NCBI RefSeq assembly: GCF_030269515.1
Contig: NZ_BSTM01000033.1
Span: 1-64,000 of the forward strand
Direction: 5' to 3'
Source: Actinomadura sp. NBRC 104412
Lineage (GTDB): Bacteria; Actinomycetota; Actinomycetes; Streptosporangiales; Streptosporangiaceae
Length of the DNA stretch: 64,000 nt
The notes under the pieces are model-generated. The model was not told the DNA's origin. It did not search any database and worked only from the letters and a program-made list of their open reading frames with translations. The position numbers and the translations under genes were made by a program. Positions within the stretch are counted from its first letter, which is position 1; every line of letters starts with the position of its first letter. Below, one piece after another: positions 33,313 to 41,196 of the stretch.

Positions 33313-33891
33313 TCACACGACCCTGCGCCCGTGCCCTCCCGGAACCAGGCTCAGCCGCACCACCGTGGGCAGCGACTCGCGTTCGAGGGCGGTGCGGAGC
33401 CGGTCGACGGCCTCCTCGTCGATGCGGCGGCGCAACGCGACCAGGTCGGCGTCCCATCCGTAGGTGACGTTCAGCCGCAGGCGCGGCCGCTTGGACCGGC
33501 CCAGCAGCCGCGCGCTGACGTTCCGGACGCCCGGGTACGCCGCGATCTCGTCCTCCAGCGCCTTCGTGACCGCCTTGTCCGACAGGTGGGTGCTCCCCTC
33601 GCCGGTGTCCTCGTCCAGCGTCAGGGCCGGCAGCCGCTCCGAACGGCCCTGCGCCATCAGCCACAGCAGCCCCAGAAGCGCCAGAACGACCCCGCACGCG
33701 GCGACGACCGGCCAGAACCACGCCTGCTCGGCGGCGTACCGGCGCATCGCCCCGGTGATGAGCGGTTCGGACGCCGCCGTCCCCCCGAAGGCGCCGAGCC
33801 CGCGCGCCAGCGCGGCCACCCCGGCGGCCAGCAGGATCAGCCCGAGCAGCGTCAGCCCCACATGGTTGATACGTGACGCGTGGCGGTCCAT
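33313..33891 (-). CDS. AmaP-like alkaline-shock membrane anchor protein
   Basis: The 192-residue product has two transmembrane helices (VGLTLLGLILLAAGVAALARG and WFWPVVAACGVVLALLGLLWLM). A cytosolic domain follows, beginning LTLDEDTGEGSTHLSDKAVTKALEDEIAAYPGV and ending in alternating beta-strands. This matches the alkaline shock response membrane anchor AmaP, which tethers Asp23 near the membrane. It is the last gene of the Asp23 operon. A paralogue lies at 38781-39311; both share the W-F-W-P start of helix 2. Confidence 0.75.
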   Translation of the reverse strand: MDRHASRINHVGLTLLGLILLAAGVAALARGLGAFGGTAASEPLITGAMRRYAAEQAWFWPVVAACGVVLALLGLLWLMAQGRSERLPALTLDEDTGEGSTHLSDKAVTKALEDEIAAYPGVRNVSARLLGRSKRPRLRLNVTYGWDADLVALRRRIDEEAVDRLRTALERESLPTVVRLSLVPGGHGRRVV

Positions 33892-33906
33892 GGCGGGTCC
33901 CGTCCC

Positions 33907-34545
33907 CTAGTCCTCGGCGGTCTTGATCACGACCGCGACGCGCCGTCTCGGCATGGGCCCGATCTCCTCCAGCCGCCGCCGTACCGCGTCCGTGACGGAG
34001 CCGCGCAGGTCGTGCTCCTCGCGCATCGCGGTGGCCGCGACGACCTTCACCCGGTGCCGTCTCAGCCCGACCCGGCGGACGCGCGACACGCCCTCGACGG
34101 ACTCGGCCGCCGAGGCGACCGCGCGCTTGAGGCCGCGGCGGGTGACGCCCACCATCAGGCCGGGGTTGTCGCCGTGCAGCGGGACCAGCCGCCCGCGTCC
34201 CGGCCACAGCCCCGCCCACAGGAAGATCAGACCGATCAGCGCCAGCACGGCCGAGATCAGCAGCGCGAGCCAGTCCTTCCACGGCGTCCCGGCCGCCCAC
34301 GAGGTCACCCGGTCGTAGGGGACGAACCGGGACGGCTCCCCGACCAGCCCTGAGATCGTCTCGATCGCGGTGAGCGCGCCCACCGCCGTGACCAGCAGGG
34401 CGCCGAGCAGCGCCGGCCAGACGCGGCGCGAACGGAACGCGCGGCGCGCCGCGCGGTCGGCCTTGCGGGACGGCCCCACCCGTGGCCGTGGATGACCCAG
34501 CGCACGCGGCAGCTCATCCTGCGCATGGGGCGCGGACGAGGTCAT
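33907..34545 (-). CDS. DUF6286 membrane protein
   Basis: The 212-residue product has a basic N-terminus, two membrane helices (LLGALLVTAVGALTAIETISGL and WLALLISAVLALIGLIFLWAGL), and a cytosolic domain with NPGLMVGVTRRGLKRAVASAAESVEGV. Actinobacterial DUF6286 proteins are found with Asp23 genes; their function is unknown. ATG 34545 overlaps the upstream Asp23-like gene as ATGA. The paralogue at 39317-39979 shares the EFRxxR...AIExxSxLxGxPxRxVPxDR pattern. Confidence 0.75.
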   Translation of the reverse strand: MTSSAPHAQDELPRALGHPRPRVGPSRKADRAARRAFRSRRVWPALLGALLVTAVGALTAIETISGLVGEPSRFVPYDRVTSWAAGTPWKDWLALLISAVLALIGLIFLWAGLWPGRGRLVPLHGDNPGLMVGVTRRGLKRAVASAAESVEGVSRVRRVGLRRHRVKVVAATAMREEHDLRGSVTDAVRRRLEEIGPMPRRRVAVVIKTAED

Positions 34546-34961
34546 CGCTCCTCCAGCGGTTCCAGCCTGGCCACCTCGATGTCGAGGTGGCGCACGGTGA
34601 GGCCCGTCAGGTCCCGGACGCGTTCGCGGACGCGTTCACGCACCCGCCTGGCCACCTCGCGCACCGGATCGGGATACACCACCGCCAGTTGCACGCGGGC
34701 GGTCACCATGGAGCCGTCCACGTTCACGTCGACGCGGGGCCCGCCCAACCGGCCCCGTATCGGGCGCGCGGTCCGCTTCAGGCCGCCGCCGTCCTCGCTC
34801 ATCACGCGGGCCACGATCCGCTCGACCGCGCGGTCGGCGATCGTGGTGTGCCCGCGCTCGCCGTGGTACGGATCGTCTCTGTCGGGCGAGGGCTCCGGAA
34901 GCGGCGGCGGTTCGGCCATCGGCGCCTCCGGCCTGCCGCGCGCCGCGTGGCCCGTCGTCAC
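34542..34961 (-). CDS. Asp23/Gls24-family envelope stress response protein (second copy)
   Basis: The 139-residue product has the Asp23 opening ERGHTTIADRAVERIVARVM and the strand pair RVDVNVDGSMVTARVQLAVVYPDPVREVARRVRE. The C-terminal helix-strand ends LTGLTVRHLDIEVARLEPL. Asp23 proteins are small cytosolic alpha/beta proteins that assemble at the membrane through AmaP and are induced by envelope or alkaline stress. GTG 34961 overlaps the previous stop as GTGA. The N-terminal proline-rich stretch (PMAEPPPLPEPSP) is unusual. Confidence 0.8.
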   Translation of the reverse strand: MTTGHAARGRPEAPMAEPPPLPEPSPDRDDPYHGERGHTTIADRAVERIVARVMSEDGGGLKRTARPIRGRLGGPRVDVNVDGSMVTARVQLAVVYPDPVREVARRVRERVRERVRDLTGLTVRHLDIEVARLEPLEER

Positions 34962-35188
34962 CGCTCGCCCCTGCCCTGCGCGCCCCTGCCCGCCGTGCCC
35001 TTGCCCGCGAACGCGGACATCATGTCGCCCACGTCGAGTTCGCCGCTGATCGCGCGGCCGGCCAGCAGGCCCACGACGCCGAGCAGCAGGACGATCACGA
35101 AGGTCCCGAACCCGCCGAACGCCCCGGCGAACCCGAGCGCCGTGCCGAAGGCCAGGCCCGCGACCGGCCAGAGCAGCTTTGCGTCCAT
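34958..35188 (-). CDS. Small membrane protein of the Asp23 operon (DUF2273-like)
   Basis: The 76-residue product has two hydrophobic segments (LLWPVAGLAFGTALGFAGAFGG and FGTFVIVLLLGVVGLLAGRAI) and the Asp/Gly motif ISGELDVGDMM. Small two-helix proteins of this type accompany Asp23 genes in Firmicutes and actinobacteria. It overlaps the downstream Asp23 gene by 4 bp. Glycine-rich helices suggest close packing or oligomers; no enzymatic role is apparent. Confidence 0.7.
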   Translation of the reverse strand: MDAKLLWPVAGLAFGTALGFAGAFGGFGTFVIVLLLGVVGLLAGRAISGELDVGDMMSAFAGKGTAGRGAQGRGER

Positions 35189-35189
35189 G

Positions 35190-35525
35190 TCAGCTCCCTT
35201 CCGACCCTCCCGAAGAGGAGTCGTCCTGGATGTCGGCGATCAGCACGTTCACCGGCAGGCCGCCGGCCAGCGGCAGCACGGCGCCGCGCACCGCGTCCGC
35301 GACCTGGGGCAGTGGACGGCCGCGCCGCGCGACCACGCCCACCTCGATCTCTCCGTCCCGCACGGCCACCCCGGTGTACGGGAGGCCGATCCGGTAGGTC
35401 ACCACCTGCGCCCTGGGACCCGCGCTCAGCCCGGCCACGTCGGGGAGGGCGGTCACCGCCGCCCCGATCCGCTCGGCGCGGCGCTCGCGCTCCCGCGGCC
35501 CGGCCGCGTTCGCCGGGCCGTTCAC
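35190..35525 (-). CDS. Asp23-like short protein
   Basis: The 111-residue product starts at GTG 35525 in a GTGA overlap with the upstream Asp23 stop. It has the Asp23-like strand-helix pattern VRDGEIEVGVVARRGRPLPQVADAVRGAVLPL followed by GLPVNVLIADIQDD, but lacks the TTIADRAV opening. It is probably a third, diverged Asp23-fold protein that co-assembles with its neighbours. I cannot assign a more precise function. Confidence 0.65.
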   Translation of the reverse strand: MNGPANAAGPRERERRAERIGAAVTALPDVAGLSAGPRAQVVTYRIGLPYTGVAVRDGEIEVGVVARRGRPLPQVADAVRGAVLPLAGGLPVNVLIADIQDDSSSGGSEGS

Positions 35526-36043
35526 CGGACCTTCGACTCGGTCTGGGCGGGCCGCTCCTCGGAGTCCTCCTCGCCCGGCAGGTGGATGTCGGCCACCTCG
35601 ATGTTGACCTCGACGACGTCCAGCCCGCACATGTGCTCGACCTCGCCGATCACGTTCTCCCGCACCGCCGAGGCCAGGTCGGGGATGGACGCGCCGTACT
35701 CCACGATCAGGTCGAGGTCGATGGCCGCCTGCCGCTCGCCGACCTGCACCGCGACACCGCGCGTCGCGCCCTGGTCGCCCGTGACGCCGGGCAGGCGTTC
35801 CCGCATCGTGCCGATGGCCCGGGCCATCCCCGCGCCCATGTCGTGCACGCCGCCGATCTCGCGGGCCGCCAGGCCGGCCACCTTCGCCACCACCGCGTCC
35901 GCTATCGTCGTCCGGCCCTGCGAGGTGATCAGCTCTCCCTGCCCGTCGCCGGACGCCTTGCGCGCCCCTTGGGCCTCGTGACCCCGGTCCTGCACGGAGG
36001 CGCCTGCGGGCCGCTCTTTCGCCTGAACGCTTCCCTGATTCAT
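35522..36043 (-). CDS. Asp23/Gls24-family envelope stress response protein (first copy)
   Basis: The first gene of the operon, 173 residues. After a polar 50-residue N-terminus it shows ELITSQGRTTIADAVVAKVAGL, AAREIGGVHDMG, ERQAAIDLDLIVEYGASIPDLA and GLDVVEVNIEVADIHLPGEE, the complete Asp23 pattern. ATG 36043 follows a GGGGGGATGCC run; the protein is cytosolic and membrane-peripheral. It is probably transcribed from the region that contains the 12-bp palindrome at 36075-36086. Confidence 0.85.
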   Translation of the reverse strand: MNQGSVQAKERPAGASVQDRGHEAQGARKASGDGQGELITSQGRTTIADAVVAKVAGLAAREIGGVHDMGAGMARAIGTMRERLPGVTGDQGATRGVAVQVGERQAAIDLDLIVEYGASIPDLASAVRENVIGEVEHMCGLDVVEVNIEVADIHLPGEEDSEERPAQTESKVR

Positions 36044-36074
36044 TCGGCATCCCCCCTGGTGAGCCGGTATGTAT

Positions 36075-36086
36075 GCAGGATCCTGC
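36075..36086. promoter_or_regulatory. 12-bp perfect palindrome before the Asp23 operon
   Basis: GCAGGATCCTGC is perfectly symmetric and lies about 32 bp before the first gene of the Asp23 operon, in a locally AT-rich stretch suited to a promoter. It may be an operator for an unknown regulator, or the palindrome may be chance around a GGATCC core. Confidence 0.35.
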
Positions 36087-36160
36087 TCATATTCGGTCAC
36101 GATAAAACCACTATTCAGGACAATGCCCAGGTCAATCGGGCCGAATCCGGCGTGGCGCGG

Positions 36161-36841
36161 CTAGTGCGTGACCGGGTAGAACCTGACCTCGGGGCGGCCC
36201 ACCTGCCCATACGTGGGGCGGCGCAGGGCCATGCCATTGTCGGCGAGGTACTCCAGATAGCGGCGCGCCGTCACCCGCGACACGCCCGTGAGGGACGCGG
36301 CCGCCGCCGCGGACAGCCCGTCGGGCGGCGCCTCCGCGAGCACCTCCGTGATCGCCTCAAGGGTGGGCGCGCTCATCCCCTTGGGCAGCGGCGCCTGACC
36401 CGCCGGGCGCAACGCGGCGAGCAGCCCGTCCACATCCGCCTGGCCACTGACCTCCCCCGCGCCTTCCGCGCGCTCGCGGAACCGCGCGTACCCCTCCAGC
36501 TTGTCCCGCAGGGACGCGAACGTGAACGGCTTGAGCAGGTACTGGACGACCCCGACCGACACCGCCGTACGCACCACCGCCAGGTCCCGCGCCGAGGTCA
36601 CCGCGATCACGTCCACCGCCAGGCCACCGGCGCGCAACGCCCGGCACACCGTGAGCCCGTGCGTGTCCGGCAGGTAGAAGTCGAGCAGCACCACGTCCAC
36701 CGGCTCCCGCTCGCAGAACCGGAGCGCGTCGGCCCCCGTGTGGACGACCCCGGCGACGGTGAAACCCGCGACCCGCTCCACATACTGCCGGTGCGCCTCG
36801 GCGACGACCTTGTCGTCATCCACCACCAGCACCCGGATCAC
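36161..36841 (-). CDS. Response regulator, CitB/DcuR family
   Basis: The 226-residue product has a receiver domain with acidic pocket VVDDDK at 7-12, phosphoacceptor D54 in LLDFYLPD and K in VQYLLKPF. The C-terminal DNA-binding region (SAAAAASLTGVSRVTARRYLEYLADNGM) contains the HTH typical of CitB/DcuR regulators. Its ATG overlaps the kinase stop as ATGA, so both are one operon. These systems usually induce transport of C4-dicarboxylates or citrate, but no such transporter is nearby. Confidence 0.88.
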   Translation of the reverse strand: MIRVLVVDDDKVVAEAHRQYVERVAGFTVAGVVHTGADALRFCEREPVDVVLLDFYLPDTHGLTVCRALRAGGLAVDVIAVTSARDLAVVRTAVSVGVVQYLLKPFTFASLRDKLEGYARFRERAEGAGEVSGQADVDGLLAALRPAGQAPLPKGMSAPTLEAITEVLAEAPPDGLSAAAAASLTGVSRVTARRYLEYLADNGMALRRPTYGQVGRPEVRFYPVTH

Positions 36842-38496
36842 GACGCCGGATCACCCGCCTCCACGGGGACGGCGGCGGGCCGGGGAAGCGGCAGCCGGAC
36901 ACGGATCAGCGCGCCGCCGTCCCGTTCCACCTCGATCCGCCCGCCGTACCGCCGCACCGCCTGCCCGACCAGGGCCAGCCCGAGGCCGCGCGGCCCCGCC
37001 GGTCCGTCGGACGCCTTGGTCGTCCAGCCGCGCCGGAACATCTCGTGCGCCCGGTCCGGATCCAGGCCGGGTCCGTTGTCCCGCACCTCGACCACCAGCT
37101 CGCCGTCCGGGCCGGTGCGGGCGGACACCCGCACCCGCGGCGCCTCCTGTGGTTCCATACCCCCTGGTACGTCCTGGGAGCCCTCGATGGCCGCGTCGAT
37201 CGCGTTGTCGATCAGATTGCCCATGATCGTGACCAGGTCGCGGGGCGCGATCGCGCCCGAGGTCCCGTCGATCGCGCTGTCCTCGGCGACCACCAGGTCG
37301 ACGCCGCGCTCGGCCGCCTCCGTCGACTTGCCGAGCAGCAGCGCCGCCAGCACCGGCTCGCGCACCGAGCCGACCACCCGGTCGGTGAGCCGCTGCGCGG
37401 TGCGCAGCTCGGCCGTCGCGAACTCCACCGCCTGCGCCGGACGGCCCATCTCCACCAGCGACACCACGGTGTGCAGCCGGTTGGCCGCCTCGTGCGCCTG
37501 CGAGCGCAGCGACTCGGCGAACCCGCGCACCGTGTCCAGCTCCCCCATCAGCGCCTGGAGCTCCGTGTGATCGCGCAAGGTGACCACGTTGCCCATCGCC
37601 CGGCCCCGCGAGCGCACCGGCGCGGTGTTGACCACCAGGACACGGGTGTCGCCCACATGCAGTTCGTCGGACCGGGGCTCGGCCGAGGTCATCGCGGCGA
37701 CCAGCTCGGACGGCAGGCCCAGCGCGTCCACGTGCCGGCCGTCCGGGGTCCCGTCCAGGTCGAGCAGCTCGCGGGCGGCGTCGTTGCACAGCTCCACCCG
37801 GCCGTTGCCGTCCAGCAGCACCAGGCCCTCGCGCACCGCGTGCAGGATCGCCTCGTAGTAGTCGAACATGCCGCGCAGCTCCGACGGCGCCACCCCGCGG
37901 GTCTGCCGCCGCAGCCGCGCCGCCACCAGCCAGCTCCCGCCGATCCCGGCGGCCAGCACCCCGATGGTCACCCCCACCAGGGGGACCAGCCGCTCGCGCA
38001 GCTCCGCCGAGATCGTCTGGATGGTGATGCCGACCGCCACCAGCGCCACCACGCGGCGCCGCGCGTCCATCACCGGCGTGACGGTGCGGACGGACGGGCC
38101 GAGCGTCCCCGTATAGGTCTCGGTGAAGGTGCGCCCGGCCAGGGCGGGGCCGGTGTTGCCGACGAAGTGCCCCCCGATCCGCTTGGGGTTGGGATGGGTG
38201 AAGCGGATACCCGCCGGGTTCATGATCGTGATGAAGTCCACGCCCGTGTCGCGCCGCACCCGCTCGGCGTACGGCTGCAACACCGAAGTGGGGTTCGGGA
38301 GCGCGAGCGCCTCCCGGACGCTCGGGCTGTCCGCCACGGTCAGCGCCACCGTCGTCACGGTGCGGCGGGCGTTCTCGTTGGTGACGCGCCGGGCGTCCAG
38401 GGACGCCAGGTACGCGCCGGCCACCACGAGGATGCCGACGATGGCGGCCTGCAACGCCAGCAACTGCCGCGCCAGGCTCCAGCGCCTGCCGGACAC
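36838..38496 (-). CDS. Sensor histidine kinase, CitA/DcuS family
   Basis: The 552-residue product has a first membrane helix at about 10-30 and an extracytoplasmic PAS-like (sCache) sensor domain to about 165 (VDFITIMNPAGIRFTHPNPKRIGGHF). A second helix (LVGVTIGVLAAGIGGSWLVA), a cytosolic PAS domain (ILHAVREGLVLLDGNGRVELCND) and the kinase core follow. The phosphorylated His lies in SQAHEAANRLHTV, with N-box NLIDNAIDAA and G-box DNGPGLD. Homologues sense citrate, fumarate or related acids. It lies between two sets of envelope-stress genes, so its ligand may concern the envelope instead. Confidence 0.88.
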   Translation of the reverse strand: MSGRRWSLARQLLALQAAIVGILVVAGAYLASLDARRVTNENARRTVTTVALTVADSPSVREALALPNPTSVLQPYAERVRRDTGVDFITIMNPAGIRFTHPNPKRIGGHFVGNTGPALAGRTFTETYTGTLGPSVRTVTPVMDARRRVVALVAVGITIQTISAELRERLVPLVGVTIGVLAAGIGGSWLVAARLRRQTRGVAPSELRGMFDYYEAILHAVREGLVLLDGNGRVELCNDAARELLDLDGTPDGRHVDALGLPSELVAAMTSAEPRSDELHVGDTRVLVVNTAPVRSRGRAMGNVVTLRDHTELQALMGELDTVRGFAESLRSQAHEAANRLHTVVSLVEMGRPAQAVEFATAELRTAQRLTDRVVGSVREPVLAALLLGKSTEAAERGVDLVVAEDSAIDGTSGAIAPRDLVTIMGNLIDNAIDAAIEGSQDVPGGMEPQEAPRVRVSARTGPDGELVVEVRDNGPGLDPDRAHEMFRRGWTTKASDGPAGPRGLGLALVGQAVRRYGGRIEVERDGGALIRVRLPLPRPAAVPVEAGDPAS

Positions 38497-38780
38497 CGAC
38501 TACCACCCCCCGACCTCTCATCCCGGGCAGGGACGCCGGTGCGGACGGCACCGCCGTGAACGAAATGTACACAAGCGTGACGTCGTACGCGGGTCCGCGC
38601 ATAGTCGCCCTGGTACGGCCAGGACCTTACCGAACGCGCGCCCGCGGTCACCCACGGCCATAGGCTCCCGGTTCGGGCTCGAGCTCCCACGTGCCCGAGC
38701 CGGGGCCCGGGCTAGCACGGCACACCAGGTCCGCGGTCTCCCGGGACGCCCCCACCGGGCCGAGCAGAGGCCATGGGCCG

Positions 38781-39311
38781 CTATAAGCCGCTATGGGACA
38801 GGTGGAACCGGATCACCACGATCAGGTCGCGCATGGCCATCACCGCGCGGTAGCGGGCGATGGGCCCGTTCACAAGGTCGGTGCGGATCTCGGCGGGGAC
38901 GGCCTCGGCGTCGCAGGTCACGCTCATCAGCAGCCGGGGCTTCCACCAGGTGCCGGTCAGCCGCAGACGGGCGTCCACCACACCGGGGACCAGCCGGGTC
39001 GCGCGCAGCAGCTCGCCACCCGCCACGCCCGCCAGGTTCCGGGTCGGGCCGTCCAGCGCCGCCCGCCGCCTGAGCACCATCCGCCTGACCTGGATCCCGA
39101 ACCACACCAGCCCGGTGATCGCGGCGACCTCCGCCACGACCGCGGCCGAAGGCCAGAACCACTCGTACCGCTCGGCGAGCCGCGCCAGCGCCGGATCGAG
39201 CACCGCACGGGCCGCGACCCCGTCGCCGAACGCGCCGCCCCCGAGGAGCAGCGCCCCTCCCCCCGCTGCCAGCGCCAGCGCCCCGGCGACCGCCGTGCTC
39301 TCGGCCCTCAT
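38781..39311 (-). CDS. AmaP-like membrane protein, second copy
   Basis: The 176-residue product has two transmembrane helices (AVAGALALAAGGGALLLGGG and FWPSAAVVAEVAAITGLVWF) followed by a cytosolic alpha/beta domain (LLRATRLVPGVVDARLRLTG, LIVVIRFHL). The order of helices, the W-F-W-P motif and the strand pattern match the AmaP-like gene at 33313, so it is a paralogue. It lies 5 bp after its DUF6286 partner. The 284-bp gap to the kinase gene downstream carries no gene. Confidence 0.65.
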   Translation of the reverse strand: MRAESTAVAGALALAAGGGALLLGGGAFGDGVAARAVLDPALARLAERYEWFWPSAAVVAEVAAITGLVWFGIQVRRMVLRRRAALDGPTRNLAGVAGGELLRATRLVPGVVDARLRLTGTWWKPRLLMSVTCDAEAVPAEIRTDLVNGPIARYRAVMAMRDLIVVIRFHLSHSGL

Positions 39312-39316
39312 CGCCG

Positions 39317-39979
39317 TCAGTCCTTCCGCCAGCGCAGTCGGACGCGCACGGGCGGCCCGTCCATCAGGTCCAGTTCGCCGAGCCGGGCCGTCACCGCGGC
39401 CTCCACCAGGTCGGTGATGTTGGCGGGGTTGCGGTAGCGGGTGGTGGCCCGTACCGACACCCGCCCGCTGAACCGGCCGCCCATCCGCACCCGCGCCCGG
39501 ACGATGCCCGGCACGGCCAGCGTCGCCGCGGCCAGCGACCGCCGCACCGCCTGCCTGCTGACCCCCGCGGCCACGCGCGGGTCGGCGGCGCGCATCGGCA
39601 TCACGCGCGGAAGGCGCCGCGGCAGCAGCGACGGCAGCGCCATCGCCGCGCCCAGAGCGACCAGGGCCACGGCCACGGCCCGTACCGGGCCGTCCTGCCA
39701 GGCCGTGCCGCGCAGGCCGGCGGCCCACCGGTCGGCCGGGACCAGCCGGGCCGGGGCGCCCAGCAGCGCGCTCACCACCTCGATCGCGGCAATCGTGCCG
39801 CATCCGAACAGCACCAGCGCGGCCACCAGGGCGAACGGTGCGCGCGACACCCGGAACTCGCGTGCCGCCAGGCGCCGTGCCCTCCGGACCGCCTGGGCCT
39901 CGGCGGTCGTGACGTTGTCCTCGGCGTCCCCGGCCGCCCCCACGACCGGACGGACGCTCTTGATCAGCGTGTCTCCCAT
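39317..39979 (-). CDS. DUF6286 membrane protein, second copy
   Basis: The 220-residue product has a basic N-terminal stretch, a helix FALVAALVLFGCGTIAAIEVVSALLG and a second helix VRAVAVALVALGAAMALPSL. The cytosolic domain has VAAGVSRQAVRRSLAAATLAVPGI. It is paralogous to 33907-34545, with the same AIExxSxLxGxPxRxVPxDR pattern. ATG 39979 follows GGGGGTGG. It and the next gene form a second copy of the pair without an Asp23 gene beside them. Confidence 0.68.
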   Translation of the reverse strand: MGDTLIKSVRPVVGAAGDAEDNVTTAEAQAVRRARRLAAREFRVSRAPFALVAALVLFGCGTIAAIEVVSALLGAPARLVPADRWAAGLRGTAWQDGPVRAVAVALVALGAAMALPSLLPRRLPRVMPMRAADPRVAAGVSRQAVRRSLAAATLAVPGIVRARVRMGGRFSGRVSVRATTRYRNPANITDLVEAAVTARLGELDLMDGPPVRVRLRWRKD

Positions 39980-40119
39980 ACACCACCCCCGAGGTGTGCC
40001 GACACGTGTTACCCAATGGTGATGGAAGATGACGCTGAGCGAAACCGGATTGGTGGATCGAATACCTGCGGCCCACGTCCGCATGCGGACAGCATCCAGG
40101 CGGCCACCCTCCGGAAAGG

Positions 40120-40190
40120 GGGCGTCTCAGCGCCGGGCGTCTCAGCGGGCGGGCGTCTCCGGGGCGGGCGTCTCCGGGGCGGGCGCGTCA
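40120..40190. repeat. Five tandem 15-16-bp repeats at the 3' end of purU
   Basis: GGGCGTCTC recurs at 40120, 40135, 40151 and 40166, with a variant GGGCGCGTC at 40181, giving a regular 15-16-bp period. The last unit runs into the purU stop codon. It is a minisatellite in the 3' flank of purU (minus strand); no spacers are present, so it is not a CRISPR array. Confidence 0.7.
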
Positions 40191-41048
40191 GCGGAAGACG
40201 ACGGTGCGGTCGCCGTTCAGCAGAACGCGGTGCTCCGCATGCCAGCGGACGGCGCGCGCCAGGGCGAGGCACTCCATGTCGCGCCCGACGGCCATCAGGT
40301 CCTCGGGCGTGTGGGTGTGGTCGACCCGGGCGACCTCCTGCTCGATGATCGGTCCCTCGTCCAGTTCGGGCGTCACGTAGTGGGCGGTGGCCCCGATCAG
40401 CTTCACCCCGCGCGCGTGCGCCTGGTGGTACGGGCGGGCGCCCTTGAACCCCGGCAGGAACGAGTGATGGATGTTGATCACGCGGCCGGGCAGCTTGGCG
40501 CAGAAGTCGTCCGACAGGATCTGCATGTAGCGGGCGAGCACCACCAGGTCGGCCCGGTAGTGGTCCACCAGCGTGAGCACCTCGGCCTCCTGCGCCGCCT
40601 TGCCGCGCTTGCCCGCCGGCCCCTGCACGGGCAGGTGGTGGTAGTCGATCCCGTACGACTGGGCGAGGGGACGCAGATCGGGGTGGTTGGACACGACCGC
40701 CACGACATCGACGTCCAGCAGGCCGGAACGGTGCCGGTAGAGCAGGTCGTTCAGGCAGTGCCCGGCCTTGGACACCATGATCAGCACGCGCTGCCGCTCG
40801 GCGGTGTCGGTCAGGCTGAACTCCAGGCCCAGCTCGGGCGACAGCGCGGCGAAGGCCCCGCGCAGCTCGTCGGGGTCGGTGCCCTGCGCTCCCTCGAACT
40901 GCACCCGCATGAAGAACCGGCCGCTGTCGCGGTCACCGAACTGCTGGCTTTCGAGGATGTTGCATCCGCGCTCGGCGAGCAGCCCGGAGACGGCGGCGAC
41001 GATCCCGGGACGGTCGGGACACGAGAGGGTCAGTACATATTCGGACAC
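40188..41048 (-). CDS. purU: Formyltetrahydrofolate deformylase
   Basis: The 286-residue enzyme hydrolyses 10-formyl-THF to THF and formate, balancing the one-carbon pool with glycine. An N-terminal ACT domain (YVLTLSCPDRPGIVAAVSGLLAERG) is followed by the formyltransferase-fold domain. Its catalytic region reads VINIHHSFLPGFKGARPYHQA, GATAHYVTPELDEGPIIEQ. The start GTG 41048 is nearly abutted by GGAGG, which is tight; a later start is possible but would cut the ACT strand. It fits with the glycine-cleavage genes elsewhere in the window. Confidence 0.92.
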   Translation of the reverse strand: MSEYVLTLSCPDRPGIVAAVSGLLAERGCNILESQQFGDRDSGRFFMRVQFEGAQGTDPDELRGAFAALSPELGLEFSLTDTAERQRVLIMVSKAGHCLNDLLYRHRSGLLDVDVVAVVSNHPDLRPLAQSYGIDYHHLPVQGPAGKRGKAAQEAEVLTLVDHYRADLVVLARYMQILSDDFCAKLPGRVINIHHSFLPGFKGARPYHQAHARGVKLIGATAHYVTPELDEGPIIEQEVARVDHTHTPEDLMAVGRDMECLALARAVRWHAEHRVLLNGDRTVVFR

Positions 41049-41196
41049 CCTCCGAAGCCTACGCGCCCCACACCCGTTCACCAGCAGGCTTACCGGTGGG
41101 CGGAAGACCGGGACGGGACGGGCGCACCGGCGCGAGAACGAAGGAAGAATACGAGGGATTTTCGCTTCACCGCCGCACTGTGGCACTGTGACGCCC

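Noticed and set aside
36161..38496. Naming the two-component pair as citrate or C4-dicarboxylate regulators (citAB or dcuSR)
   Set aside because: The family fits, but no transporter or metabolic target is adjacent and the neighbours are envelope-stress genes, so the ligand stays open.
38497..38780. A gene in the 284-bp gap upstream of the histidine kinase
   Set aside because: Only short shadow frames without ribosome sites are present. The gap most likely holds the promoter of the two-component operon.
40120..40190. Possible CRISPR array
   Set aside because: The units are 15-16 bp in strict tandem without unique spacers and no cas gene is present.
41175..41190. Tandem GCACTGTG octamers before the PLP-enzyme start at 41197
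   Set aside because: Two exact 8-bp units so close to the start may be chance; there is no symmetry or known motif.
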